A DNA stretch of 64,000 bases. Source: Lachnospiraceae bacterium (GTDB lineage Bacteria > Bacillota > Clostridia > Lachnospirales > Lachnospiraceae). Of this stretch, positions 17,195 through 26,296 are shown one piece after another. The notes beneath the pieces were generated by a model, which saw only the letters and a program-made list of their open reading frames with translations, made no database searches and was not told the DNA's origin. The number at the start of each line of letters is the position of its first letter. Positions within the stretch are counted from its first letter, which is position 1. A program made the translations under genes and the position numbers. The stretch lies in assembly GCA_015057505.1 (NCBI GenBank), contig SVEG01000007.1, positions 62,001 through 126,000 of the forward strand, given 5' to 3'.

Positions 17195-17878
17195 ATGGAA
17201 ATATTAAGAGTTGAGAATCTTTGCAAAACCTACGGCAAGGATGAGAATAAGGTAAAGGCATTAGACAATGTATCCTTCTCTGTAAATAAAGGGGAATTTG
17301 TAGCCATTATCGGTCCTTCGGGCTCCGGCAAATCCACGCTTTTACACATACTCGGCGGTGTTGACAAGCCTACAAGCGGCAAGGTATACATGGACGGCAA
17401 GGATGTTTATGCGCAGGATGATGAGCAGCTTGCCATATTCCGTCGCCGTCAGGTCGGACTTATTTATCAGTTTTATAATTTGATTCCGGTACTTAACGTT
17501 ACGGAAAACATAACTCTTCCCGTGCTTATGGACGGCAGAAAAGTAAACAAAGAAAGATTAAATGAGCTTCTTGTAACATTAAAGCTTACAGGAAGAGAGA
17601 ATCATCTGCCGAACCAGCTCTCGGGCGGTCAGCAGCAGAGAGTTTCTATCGGAAGGGCTCTTATGAATGCTCCCGCGGTTGTACTCGCCGACGAGCCCAC
17701 AGGTAACCTTGACAGCAAAAACAGTCATGAAATCGTGGACCTTCTTAAGCTGTCCAACTTAAAATACGACCAGACTCTGATTGTAATAACACATGATGAA
17801 AATATTGCTCTACAGGCAGACCGTATTATTGCCATCGAGGACGGTAAAATCACCCGCGACGAGGTGATTCGCCGATGA
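17195..17878 (+). CDS. ABC transporter ATP-binding protein (BceA-like)
   Basis: Start at 17195 with AAAGGAG 11 nt upstream; 227 residues. Walker A GPSGSGKST (40-48), Q-loop YQFYNLIPVLNV, signature LSGGQQQR (142-149), Walker B VVLADEPTGNLDS (162-174) and the H-loop THD. This MacB/BceA type of short ATPase pairs with a large FtsX permease. Overlap of 4 bp (ATGA) with the permease gene. Together they protect against peptide antibiotics that bind cell-wall precursors. Confidence 0.92.
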   Translation: MEILRVENLCKTYGKDENKVKALDNVSFSVNKGEFVAIIGPSGSGKSTLLHILGGVDKPTSGKVYMDGKDVYAQDDEQLAIFRRRQVGLIYQFYNLIPVLNVTENITLPVLMDGRKVNKERLNELLVTLKLTGRENHLPNQLSGGQQQRVSIGRALMNAPAVVLADEPTGNLDSKNSHEIVDLLKLSNLKYDQTLIVITHDENIALQADRIIAIEDGKITRDEVIRR

Positions 17879-20565
17879 ATATTTTTAACAAAGTAACTTT
17901 TGAATCCCTTAAGAAAAACAGAACTCGTACAATCGTAACGATTATCGGAATTATACTTTCGGCAGCCATGATTTGTGCCGTTACAAGCTTTACAAGCAGT
18001 TTTATAAACTACTTGCAACAGGGTACCATTTATAGCACCGGTGACTGGCACGGAAGCGAGCTTGATACTTATTATTCGCTTTATGAGGATATTGCAGGCT
18101 CCGTTGAGATAGAGCATGCCGTTTATATGCAACAGCTCGGATATGCCAAACTCGAAAACTGCCGCAACGAATACAAACCCTATATTTTCGTTCTGGGCGG
18201 TTCTGAGAAAGCAGAAGATGTAATGCCTATTCATATCACGAAGGGCAACTATCCGACCTCAGAGAATGAAATCCTTTTGCCGAACCACTTGTCCGAAAAC
18301 GGTGGCGTGATATACAAGCTCGGCGACACTTTAACCCTGGAGCTTGGCAATCGTATGTTTGAGGGCTGGCCCATGACGCAGAACAATCCCTGCTATATAT
18401 ACGAGGGAAGCAAAGCTGTTCTGCTTGATGAGACAATAGAGGTGCGTGAAACACGAACCTACACGGTAGTCGGCTTTTATGAACGTCCGTCCTTTGAAAA
18501 CCGCACCGCACCCGGCTACACGGCAATCACAGTTGCTGACAGTAAGCCTAAAGAAGACTGTCTTTACAACATTTACTATAAAATGAAAAACCCCCATAAC
18601 ATTTATAAGTTTATGGAGGGACGTAACCTGTCCAGCAATGATAATAGAGATTTGCTGCTTTACTCGGGAGTATCAAAATATGATAACTTTACAACGATGC
18701 TTTACGGACTTGCCGGAATTGTAATCGGACTTATCATGTTCGGCTCGGTATCGTTAATCTACAATGCATTTTCAATATCGGTATCGGAGCGAACCAAACA
18801 ATTCGGTCTGCTCTCCTCCATAGGCGCAACCAAGAGCCAGCTTAGACGCTCTGTAATATTTGAGGCACTCGCGGTAAGCGTTATCGGCATTCCGCTCGGT
18901 ATTATTTCGGGAATTGTCGGAATCGGCATAACTCTTTATTTTGTCGGCAACAAATTCATGATACTTGGATTTCCGGCTAAAATGGAGTTAAGTGTTTCCT
19001 TAGCGTCAATCATAATTGCTGCAGTTGTCGCGCTTATAACTGTGCTTATTTCGGCATGGATTCCGTCAAAAAGGGCCACCAATGTTTCGGCAGTGGAAGC
19101 AATCCGCCAGAACCTTGATGTTCATGCGCAAAGCAAGCCTGTCAAGACTTCAAAGCTTATGTACAAGCTGTTCGGTCTTCCCGGAGTGCTTGCGAACAAG
19201 CATTACAAGCGCAGTAAGAAAAAGTATCGCGCAACCATCGTAAGTCTTTTTATGAGTATTGTGCTGTTTGTGTCGGCTTCTGCTTTTACGGACTATCTTA
19301 TGGAATCGGTAACAGGCGGATTTGCGACATATGGCTACGATCTTTACTATTTTAGTCATGCAGACGCTCATTCCGTAATTTCGGCAAAAAAATTACTTGA
19401 GCTTTTTAGGGAAGATGCGAATCTTACGGACAGCGCATATACGTATACCCGCTACCTGACAGCCGAAATGAACAAAGAATATTTGTCAAAAGAAGCAGTT
19501 TTACGAAGTGGTTCTCTGAATCACATTGAAACGAAAGACGACTCTTTTGCACCTGTAAGCATTGTCTTACGCTTTGTAAATGATGATACTTTTGAAGCTC
19601 TCCTTGAACAAAACGGTCTTGACAAAAATGTTTTTATGAATCCCGAGGAACCGCTTGCAGTTGCTATTGACGGAAGCCGTTACTTTGACTACGACAAGGG
19701 AAAATACGTTTATTTGAGTATGCTTGGAAGTGACTACAGCGAGGCCAATTTATCACTTCTTAAGGATTACGACGGGTATACTCATCACGGTATGGAAACT
19801 GACAGCGAGGGTAATGAATATATTCTTTACGAAAGCCTTGACAACCCCGAAGAAATTCTTCGCATTCCTGAGGCAGAGGCCTACGAGCCCTTTATGCTAA
19901 AGTCAGGTAAAACCATATATGACTGGCCGTTTTTTGCAACTCAGGGTAATGGTCTGACCTTTATTTATCCTGAAAGCATGCGCGATATTATGTTCCCGAC
20001 CGTAGATTCTTCAAGATATGAAATCAAATTTATGTTTTGTTCAGACAACCACAGTGCAAGCTATACCACACTAAAACAGACTCTTTCCGAGAACGGCTTT
20101 GAGGCCGGCTCGCTTAGCGACTATGCCGCTTCCGTAGAAGACGAAAGAAATCTTGTAACAATTATTAAGGTTTTTTCGTACGGTTTTATTGCACTGATTT
20201 CACTTATTGCCGCGGCCAATGTATTTAACACAATTTCTACGAACATCGGTCTGCGCCGTCGTGAATTTGCCATGCTAAAATCCGTCGGCATGAGTGCAAA
20301 AAGTTTTAATAAAATGATGAACTTTGAATGTCTCTTATACGGCTCAAGAGCCTTACTTTACGGACTTCCCGTGTCCGTCTTCATCACCTGGCTCATATAT
20401 CTTGCGGTTTCTGAAGGTTACTCCACGGGCTTCCATCTGCCGTGGACGGCGATAGGGATTGCGGTGCTTAGTGTGTTTATTGTTGTGGGTGCGACGATGA
20501 TGTACTCTATGAGCAAAATTAAAAAAGATAACCCGATAGATGCCCTCAAAAATGAGAATCTGTAG
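17875..20565 (+). CDS. FtsX-family ABC permease (BceB-like)
   Basis: 896 residues. TM1 lies at about 18-40 (VTIIGIILSAAMICAVTSF), followed by a large extracytoplasmic domain (about 45-275), three helices with the FtsX core (SVSERTKQFGLLSSIGATKSQLRRSV), another long external domain (about 470-755) and a second FtsX core (LRRREFAMLKSVGMSAKSFNKMM) near the C-terminus. Two extracytoplasmic domains and about 900 residues make it longer than Bacillus BceB (about 650) and closer to the clostridial VraG-like forms. It works with the upstream ATPase and probably transmits the drug signal to the kinase. Confidence 0.88.
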   Translation: MNIFNKVTFESLKKNRTRTIVTIIGIILSAAMICAVTSFTSSFINYLQQGTIYSTGDWHGSELDTYYSLYEDIAGSVEIEHAVYMQQLGYAKLENCRNEYKPYIFVLGGSEKAEDVMPIHITKGNYPTSENEILLPNHLSENGGVIYKLGDTLTLELGNRMFEGWPMTQNNPCYIYEGSKAVLLDETIEVRETRTYTVVGFYERPSFENRTAPGYTAITVADSKPKEDCLYNIYYKMKNPHNIYKFMEGRNLSSNDNRDLLLYSGVSKYDNFTTMLYGLAGIVIGLIMFGSVSLIYNAFSISVSERTKQFGLLSSIGATKSQLRRSVIFEALAVSVIGIPLGIISGIVGIGITLYFVGNKFMILGFPAKMELSVSLASIIIAAVVALITVLISAWIPSKRATNVSAVEAIRQNLDVHAQSKPVKTSKLMYKLFGLPGVLANKHYKRSKKKYRATIVSLFMSIVLFVSASAFTDYLMESVTGGFATYGYDLYYFSHADAHSVISAKKLLELFREDANLTDSAYTYTRYLTAEMNKEYLSKEAVLRSGSLNHIETKDDSFAPVSIVLRFVNDDTFEALLEQNGLDKNVFMNPEEPLAVAIDGSRYFDYDKGKYVYLSMLGSDYSEANLSLLKDYDGYTHHGMETDSEGNEYILYESLDNPEEILRIPEAEAYEPFMLKSGKTIYDWPFFATQGNGLTFIYPESMRDIMFPTVDSSRYEIKFMFCSDNHSASYTTLKQTLSENGFEAGSLSDYAASVEDERNLVTIIKVFSYGFIALISLIAAANVFNTISTNIGLRRREFAMLKSVGMSAKSFNKMMNFECLLYGSRALLYGLPVSVFITWLIYLAVSEGYSTGFHLPWTAIGIAVLSVFIVVGATMMYSMSKIKKDNPIDALKNENL

Positions 20566-20580
20566 GAGGGCGATCAGAAT

Positions 20581-21447
20581 ATGAAGAAAAAGAAAAAAAG
20601 AAGAATTACGCTTTTTGGCCTTCTCGTTCCTGTTTTGGCAGTAGTGCTTTTTCTAACTTTATGTCCTCAGTACAGATATGTTCTGGCAGAAAAGCTTGGT
20701 ATTAATTGTGATGAAATTAAAATGACCAAGGTCAAACCCGGCGATTTGTCTCAGTTTACGTTGGAAGAATTGAAAGCTGATGAAAAAGTCCTTTTTAACC
20801 AGAGTATGATGTTAATAAATACCGAGTACCTGTTGCAGGACGATTATGTGGCAGACCTGTCCTGTTACAATAACACTGATTTACAGATGAACTGTTGCAT
20901 ACACGATGCCTATAAGGAATTATCCTTGGCAGTAAACAGCGAAACCGGAAGCAAGCTTTATGTATCCAGTGCTTATCGGACATATGAAGAACAACTTGAG
21001 CAGTACGAAAAAGATTCCGAAACGGCAACTGTCGCAGGTGCAAGCGAGCATCAAACAGGGCTAGCACTTGATGTCTATGTCGCATATAATGCAGGCTTTA
21101 ACTTTTTAAAGACAGAAGCCGGCCGCTTTGTTAACTCAAATTGTTGGGAATATGGATTCATTATCCGTTATCCTTCCTACGGTCAGGATGAAACAGGCAT
21201 TAAATACGAGCCTTGGCATATCCGCTATGTCGGCGCCCCTCATGCCGAAATAATATACAACAATCAACTGACACTTGAGGAGTATATACTTTCCTTAAAG
21301 GACAATGTCTGGTATGAAATCGACGGCTATTTAATATCAAGGCAAATTCCCGGGGATAATGCTTCTCTCACATTGCCCAACAAATATTCAAGCGCCGTAA
21401 TTTCTCCCGATAATACGGGCAGTTATATTATAACAATCAAAAAATAA
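20581..21447 (+). CDS. VanY-like D-alanyl-D-alanine carboxypeptidase (peptidase M15B)
   Basis: 288 residues with a single N-terminal signal-anchor (LFGLLVPVLAVVLFLTL). The catalytic domain has VSSAYRTYEEQ, GASEHQTGLALDV (zinc His about 157, Asp about 164) and EPWHIRYVG (catalytic Glu about 210, zinc His about 213), complete for an active M15B enzyme. It cleaves the terminal D-Ala of peptidoglycan stem peptides outside the cell. Located 15 bp after the permease gene, it appears to belong to the resistance operon, combining drug removal with target trimming. Confidence 0.88.
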   Translation: MKKKKKRRITLFGLLVPVLAVVLFLTLCPQYRYVLAEKLGINCDEIKMTKVKPGDLSQFTLEELKADEKVLFNQSMMLINTEYLLQDDYVADLSCYNNTDLQMNCCIHDAYKELSLAVNSETGSKLYVSSAYRTYEEQLEQYEKDSETATVAGASEHQTGLALDVYVAYNAGFNFLKTEAGRFVNSNCWEYGFIIRYPSYGQDETGIKYEPWHIRYVGAPHAEIIYNNQLTLEEYILSLKDNVWYEIDGYLISRQIPGDNASLTLPNKYSSAVISPDNTGSYIITIKK

Positions 21448-22020
21448 TTAAAGGGGTTGTTGCATACTTGCACGCCCCTGTTCTTGTATCTGACCTCAGT
21501 TTATGCAATAAAACAGCTCATATTATATATTTAGTTTTCGCAGGCAACATAGGTTTTTTAGAAGAACTTATGCTTTTTAAGCTTTCCGCCTTATTGTGCC
21601 GCGTAACGTTGTTTGAAGAGAATTGTCAGAAATTCAATAACTTCAGGAAAACGCTCTTTAATATATAAAGTTTATAAGGCACGCTTTCGCTACGAAAAAA
21701 ACCTAACGCTACTAAGTGTGCAGAGTGAAATCGCCAAATATTTATAATTTTTAGGCATAGAGATTTCACTCTGCGCACTAAGTGGCGAGGTTTTTTAAGT
21801 GCCTTTAAACTTTATATATTAAAGAGCGTTTTCCTGAAGTTATATGAAATTCGACAATTCTTTAGTTTAAGTGAAGCGGCACAAAATCATAGGGCGGAAA
21901 GCAAAAAGCATTAGCTTCTTCTTAAAACCGTAAACGTTGCAAGAAAACTAAATATATAATATAAGCTGAGGCTGGACATAAAAACAGGGGCGCGCAAGTA
22001 TGCAACAGCCCCTTTAATTA
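21445..22020. repeat. 576-bp imperfect palindrome between convergent genes
   Basis: The ends mirror each other: TAATTAAAGGGG-T/C-TGTTGCATACTTGC from 21445 and from 22020 on the opposite strand. Pairing resumes along most of both arms: for instance AACTTCAGGAAAACGCTC (left, about 21640) and its complement (right, about 21840), and GCAGAGTGAAATC (21720-21732) with GATTTCACTCTGC (21761-21773) flanking a 28-nt loop. It starts in the stop codon of the VanY gene and ends one base before the degV stop codon. No coding gene is credible within it; a 66-codon frame at 21468 is unsupported. Confidence 0.88.
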
Positions 22021-22809
22021 TCAATCCTTACGTTCGTTGCCCCAGAAAGATAATGTTACCGCGCCTGCACCCGCATAACCTGCCGTTGCGGCTTCCATGC
22101 GGTTAATGACAACTCTTCCGTTTAACTTGGGGAAGGTTTTTTCAATTACATCGGCAACTGCTTTTGCTGCCTTATAACAGGATGAATATGAAATATAACA
22201 TTTTCCCGAGTAATCATGTCCGTTATCTGCAAGAAGCTCCATTTTCTTAACAATTTCTTTGATAACGTTATTCTTGCCTTTTATTTTAATTCTGGGAATA
22301 ATCTGACCTGCATAGTTCATGTTAACAACGGGACATACCTTAAGAAACTTTTCTTTAAGTGCCGCAAGCTTTGAGATACGGCCTTTCTTTACGAAGGTTT
22401 TCACATCTGTGAAAAAGCCCCAATGCTGAACCTTAAGCTTGTTGGTCTTAAGCCATGCGGCAAGTTCTTCGAAACCTGCGCCTTCATCTCTCTTATCGGC
22501 AAGTGTCTCCATTATAAGACCATAACCTGCGCTCGCACCGAGTGAATCGATAACATAGATTTTTCTCTTGGGATACTTTTTCTTAAGCTCCTCTTTTGCT
22601 ATGTCAGCTGCATTACAAAAGCTTGAAAGTCCGCTTGACGCTGCTACATGTAAAATATCATATCCGTCTTCAAGAAAAGGTGTAAAATATTCTGCGATGT
22701 CCTTTGCATTTACATTACTTGCTATCTCTATATGTTTAATATTTCTCGCCTTGTATTGTTCTGCCGTCAAATCCGCGATTGAACTGCAACTTAATATGTA
22801 CTTTTCCAT
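22021..22809 (-). CDS. DegV-family (fatty-acid-binding) protein, internally shortened
   Basis: Start at 22809 with AGGAGAGG 6 nt upstream; 262 residues. It has the family layout: KYILSCSSIADLT at the N-terminus, then ILHVAASSGLSS, IYVIDSLGASAGYGLI, VKTFVKKGRISKL, and C-terminal EAATAGYAGAGAVTLSFWG. By family knowledge DegV/FakB proteins bind a fatty acid and present it to a kinase. Between residues about 30 and 35 the stretch that usually holds a variable loop and the TSQP fatty-acid-contacting motif seems to be missing (about 40 residues), so binding may be altered. Confidence 0.82.
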   Translation of the reverse strand: MEKYILSCSSIADLTAEQYKARNIKHIEIASNVNAKDIAEYFTPFLEDGYDILHVAASSGLSSFCNAADIAKEELKKKYPKRKIYVIDSLGASAGYGLIMETLADKRDEGAGFEELAAWLKTNKLKVQHWGFFTDVKTFVKKGRISKLAALKEKFLKVCPVVNMNYAGQIIPRIKIKGKNNVIKEIVKKMELLADNGHDYSGKCYISYSSCYKAAKAVADVIEKTFPKLNGRVVINRMEAATAGYAGAGAVTLSFWGNERKD

Positions 22810-22950
22810 AAAAAACCTCTCCTTCACACTATATCGTCCGGCACCTCCATGCCTCTGTTACAATTAATATAACTGCATCGGAGAATAATTGCTATCTACC
22901 CTTACATTTTTGGCGTCTACCGTAAATTTAAGGCCTGTAGAGTTCAAAAA

Positions 22951-22979
22951 AAGCCACTCTACTCTCGGTAGAATGGCTT
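22951..22979 (-). terminator. terminator of the XRE membrane regulator gene
   Basis: Stem AAGCCATTCTAC / GTAGAGTGGCTT with a 5-nt loop, followed on the minus strand by TTTTTTT. It lies 14 bp after the stop codon at 22994. Confidence 0.85.
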
Positions 22980-22993
22980 AAAAAATGCTGTAT

Positions 22994-23608
22994 TTATGCG
23001 CGTTTGCGAACTCTATTAATTCTAAAACTTAAGTATATAATTATCTGCGCCGGAATTCCTAAAAGGAATATCATCCACACATTATACTTAAGAAGTGCGA
23101 CATACAAAACAAGCAAAATGCTCCATACGAGTGCCGACACAATATATAAATTATTCCTTCGGTTACCCCAAGTTGAGTTAAACACAAGCCAGGTTATAAA
23201 GAACACCGGGAGTGTATAGATAAATACCTGCCATGCATTAAAGCCCTGAGTCCAAAATATCAGAAACAGCACTAAGCTAATCGTCCAAATTCCGATAAGC
23301 GAAATCACGGTTATCAGACGGTGTGCGGGTGTATATTTTCTCGGTCCCTGCTCCACAACCTGCTTCTCCTGTACAAAACCCTTCGCCGCTCTCTCTTCCT
23401 CCGTAGACATAAGATAATCCACCGTCACACCGAACATATCCGCAATCTGCTTAATCACAACAATATCCGGCAGACCCTCGGCACGCTCCCACTTAGACAC
23501 TGCCTTGTCAGAATAGTTAAGTCTCTCCGCCATCTCAAGCTGTGTCATCTTATTGGCAGTTCGTAATGTATATATATTTTTCGCGATTACACTCTTGATA
23601 TCTTCCAT
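22994..23608 (-). CDS. XRE-family transcriptional regulator with C-terminal membrane domain
   Basis: 204 residues. The HTH is at about 8-65 (KNIYTLRTANKMTQLEMAERLNYSDKAVSKWERAEGLPDI), then a linker and four hydrophobic segments (about 98-115, 122-140, 148-167, 170-190). This HTH plus multi-TM layout is common in clostridia and may tether the regulator to the membrane. A good RBS (GAGGTGGG) and promoter precede it. The regulated genes are unknown. Confidence 0.8.
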   Translation of the reverse strand: MEDIKSVIAKNIYTLRTANKMTQLEMAERLNYSDKAVSKWERAEGLPDIVVIKQIADMFGVTVDYLMSTEEERAAKGFVQEKQVVEQGPRKYTPAHRLITVISLIGIWTISLVLFLIFWTQGFNAWQVFIYTLPVFFITWLVFNSTWGNRRNNLYIVSALVWSILLVLYVALLKYNVWMIFLLGIPAQIIIYLSFRINRVRKRA

Positions 23609-23638
23609 AGAATTCCCACCTCAAAAAAACTTAAGGAC

Positions 23639-23667
23639 AGTGTAACATATTTTTGTAAAGTATGCAA
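23639..23667 (-). promoter_or_regulatory. promoter of the XRE membrane regulator
   Basis: Minus-strand TTGCAT (23667-23662), 17-bp spacer, TACACT (23644-23639), with TGT just before the -10 (extended -10). Confidence 0.55.
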
Positions 23668-23710
23668 TGCGGCTGTTAATCTTCTTTTTTGTTATCTGTA
23701 TTTCTATCCC

Positions 23711-23739
23711 TTGTTTTTCAACATTTTTCGCACTATAAT
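23711..23739 (+). promoter_or_regulatory. promoter of the hybrid histidine kinase gene
   Basis: TTGTTT (23711-23716), 17-bp spacer, TATAAT (23734-23739). AAGGAGG follows before the ATG at 23764. Confidence 0.6.
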
Positions 23740-23763
23740 ATTACTATAAGGAGGTTTTGGCCT

Positions 23764-26214
23764 ATGGTAAGAATGGAAATCGCTTGTTTTATAGTAATAG
23801 CATTTATGTCAGCAATATATTTTTCGTCAAAAAGAGAGAATACCAAGCTTCATAAGACGTTTTCTATATTTTTGATTGTATCGATGATTCACCTTATATT
23901 TGACGGAATTACAATATATACCGTTAATCATATGGACATTGTTTCTTCATGGTTTAATGATATAAGTCATCGCATATTTATCAGCACAATGGTCGTTATC
24001 TTTTACTTAGGATACCGATACATCGCAACTCTGATAGAAGAAGATACCGGTAAAGACTCACACTCATTTACCGCTAGTACGATTATTTTAACAGTTTCAT
24101 TTGCAGGAACCCTCTTTCTGCCTCTCATATATATTGAAACCCCGCAGGGAAACTACTCCTACGGTCCCGCTGTATTTACGCTTTACATCAGTGTTGCCAC
24201 ATATCTCATAATGGTATTTATTGTTTTATGCAAATATTGGAAACAGATTAACGCCAAGAAGAAAAAAGTTATCGGCATCGCAATGGCCTCAGAGCTGTTT
24301 GTTTTAATATATCAGTCAATTTATCCCACTGCGCTCATCAGCGGTATGGGCCTCATGCTTATCAGTCTGTCCTTCTATCTCACTATGGAAAATCCCGATA
24401 TTTTGCTTGTAAAACAGGTACAGGAAGAAAAGCAGAAGGCGGAAGAGGCCAATGCCGCCAAATCTCTATTCCTCTCGCATATGTCGCACGAAATAAGAAC
24501 CCCGATGAATGCAGTTGTCGGAATGACCGAGATTTTGTTAAGGACCCCTCTTACGGAAGAACAGCACGACTATCTCATAAACATAAAGAGCTCCGGCAAT
24601 GCCCTCGTATCGATTATAAATGATATTCTCGATATTTCAAAAATAGAAGCAGGCAAAATGGAGCTTATAAACGAAGTATACGAAATTCGTTCTTTGCTTG
24701 ATGAAATTCACATGATTATATCGAATCGTATCGGCGAAAAACCGGTAGAACTTATATACGAAATAGATGAAACTCTTCCCCGTGCTCTTTTCGGTGACGG
24801 TTTGCGTCTCAGACAGATAATCATTAATCTGCTTAATAATGCAGTTAAATTTACGGATACCGGCCATGTTAAATTAATTGTAAAAGTCGAATCCCAAACC
24901 AATGAGACCTGTCTCGTACATATCGCTGTAGAAGATACCGGCCAGGGCATAAAAGAAGAGGATTTCCAAAGATTATTTGCCGCATTTGAGCAGGTTAATA
25001 CCTCGCAAAACAGAGGAAAAGTAGGAACCGGTCTCGGACTCACCATTTCCAATCAGTTAATCGGAATGATGAACGGAAAATTAGAGTTTCAAAGTGAATA
25101 TGGTGTGGGAAGCCGCTTTTTCTTCACTATTCCTCAACAAATAGTCTCCGAGGATTTACTTGCCAAAGAAGATGCCGAAAACGATTCCATGAATTTTATG
25201 GCTCCCGAAGCCAAAATTCTTATCGTAGACGACAACGAAATGAACTGTAAGGTTGCTCTCGGCCTTCTTGCACCCTTCCAGATGCAGATGGATACCGCGG
25301 ATAACGGCAAAACTGCACTGGAAATGATACAACAGAAAGAATACCATATTGTTTTTATGGATCACATGATGCCGATTATGGACGGTATAGAGGCAACAGA
25401 AGCCTTAAGAAAAATGGATGGCAACTATTATAAAAATGTGCCCGTCATTGCCCTTACCGCCAATGCCATGAAGGAATCAGAAAAGCTTTTCTATCAGGCA
25501 GGAATGAACGGTTTTATTGCAAAACCCATCGATATTAGGGAAATGTGCAAGGTCATCAAAAAATACCTGCCCGAGCACTTGCTTATAAAAACCGAATATA
25601 TTTCTGACAATAATGTCGAAATAGCCAATTTGCCCGTAATAGAAGGCATTGACTCTGCGGCAGGTGTCAGGTATTCCGGCAGCACAGAACTTTTTATAAG
25701 TCTCCTCAGTGACTTTTATAAGGTCATAGATGCAAAAACCGATAAAATCAATGAGTATATAGCAGATAATGCAATCAGAGCTTACACCATTGAGGTTCAC
25801 GCCTTAAAAAGTGCTGCCAAAATGATAGGTGCCACTGAACTGTCCGAGCAATTTTTACACTTGGAGCAGCTTGGTAATGCAAATAATGTAGATGCTATCA
25901 AGGCTGAAACACCCAAGGTTCTTGAGAATTACCAATGCTATAAAGATTACCTTAAGCAATTTGCTCCGACCACGCCTTCAGATTTGCATAGCGCAACGGC
26001 CGACGAGATAATCAATATTCTTAAGAGAATTCAATCTGCTATTGAAGATTTTGACATTGATGCTACAGACAGTGCCATGAAGGAGCTTGAAAAATGCAAA
26101 CTACCGGAAGATTGTTTGCCGCTTTTTGAAAAACTTTGTCCACTGGTTGTGGATTTGGCACAGGAGGATGTTCTTAAGGTTACCTCGGAAATGATTGAGC
26201 GTTTATCTGATTAA
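23764..26214 (+). CDS. hybrid sensor histidine kinase with receiver and Hpt domains
   Basis: Start at 23764 with AAGGAGG 10 nt upstream; 816 residues. About seven TM helices (1-205) form the sensor. HisKA follows with HMSHEIRTPMNAVVG (His about 242), HATPase_c with QIIINLLNNAVKFT, DTGQGI and GTGLGLTI, then a receiver domain with IVDDNEMN and FMDHMMPIMDG (Asp about 533), and a C-terminal Hpt domain with IEVHALKSAAKMIGA (His about 679). All parts of a His-Asp-His phosphorelay are in one polypeptide. No partner response regulator is adjacent, so the final output protein is elsewhere. Confidence 0.9.
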   Translation: MVRMEIACFIVIAFMSAIYFSSKRENTKLHKTFSIFLIVSMIHLIFDGITIYTVNHMDIVSSWFNDISHRIFISTMVVIFYLGYRYIATLIEEDTGKDSHSFTASTIILTVSFAGTLFLPLIYIETPQGNYSYGPAVFTLYISVATYLIMVFIVLCKYWKQINAKKKKVIGIAMASELFVLIYQSIYPTALISGMGLMLISLSFYLTMENPDILLVKQVQEEKQKAEEANAAKSLFLSHMSHEIRTPMNAVVGMTEILLRTPLTEEQHDYLINIKSSGNALVSIINDILDISKIEAGKMELINEVYEIRSLLDEIHMIISNRIGEKPVELIYEIDETLPRALFGDGLRLRQIIINLLNNAVKFTDTGHVKLIVKVESQTNETCLVHIAVEDTGQGIKEEDFQRLFAAFEQVNTSQNRGKVGTGLGLTISNQLIGMMNGKLEFQSEYGVGSRFFFTIPQQIVSEDLLAKEDAENDSMNFMAPEAKILIVDDNEMNCKVALGLLAPFQMQMDTADNGKTALEMIQQKEYHIVFMDHMMPIMDGIEATEALRKMDGNYYKNVPVIALTANAMKESEKLFYQAGMNGFIAKPIDIREMCKVIKKYLPEHLLIKTEYISDNNVEIANLPVIEGIDSAAGVRYSGSTELFISLLSDFYKVIDAKTDKINEYIADNAIRAYTIEVHALKSAAKMIGATELSEQFLHLEQLGNANNVDAIKAETPKVLENYQCYKDYLKQFAPTTPSDLHSATADEIINILKRIQSAIEDFDIDATDSAMKELEKCKLPEDCLPLFEKLCPLVVDLAQEDVLKVTSEMIERLSD

Positions 26215-26241
26215 TAACTGCAAGGAATTGTTCTAAAATAG

Positions 26242-26291
26242 AAAATGCGTAACTCTGTCGGGTTTACCCTGTAGAGCTACGCATTTTTTGC
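26242..26291. terminator. bidirectional terminator between kinase and cysK
   Basis: Stem AAATGCGTAACTCT / AGAGCTACGCATTT around a GC-rich loop; T-run TTTTTT on the plus side and a T-rich tail on the minus side. It serves convergent genes. Confidence 0.8.
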
Positions 26292-26296
26292 TTTGC

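Noticed and set aside
21468-21668. 66-codon frame in the large palindrome
   Set aside because: Low-quality start, no family resemblance, lies in one arm of the repeat.
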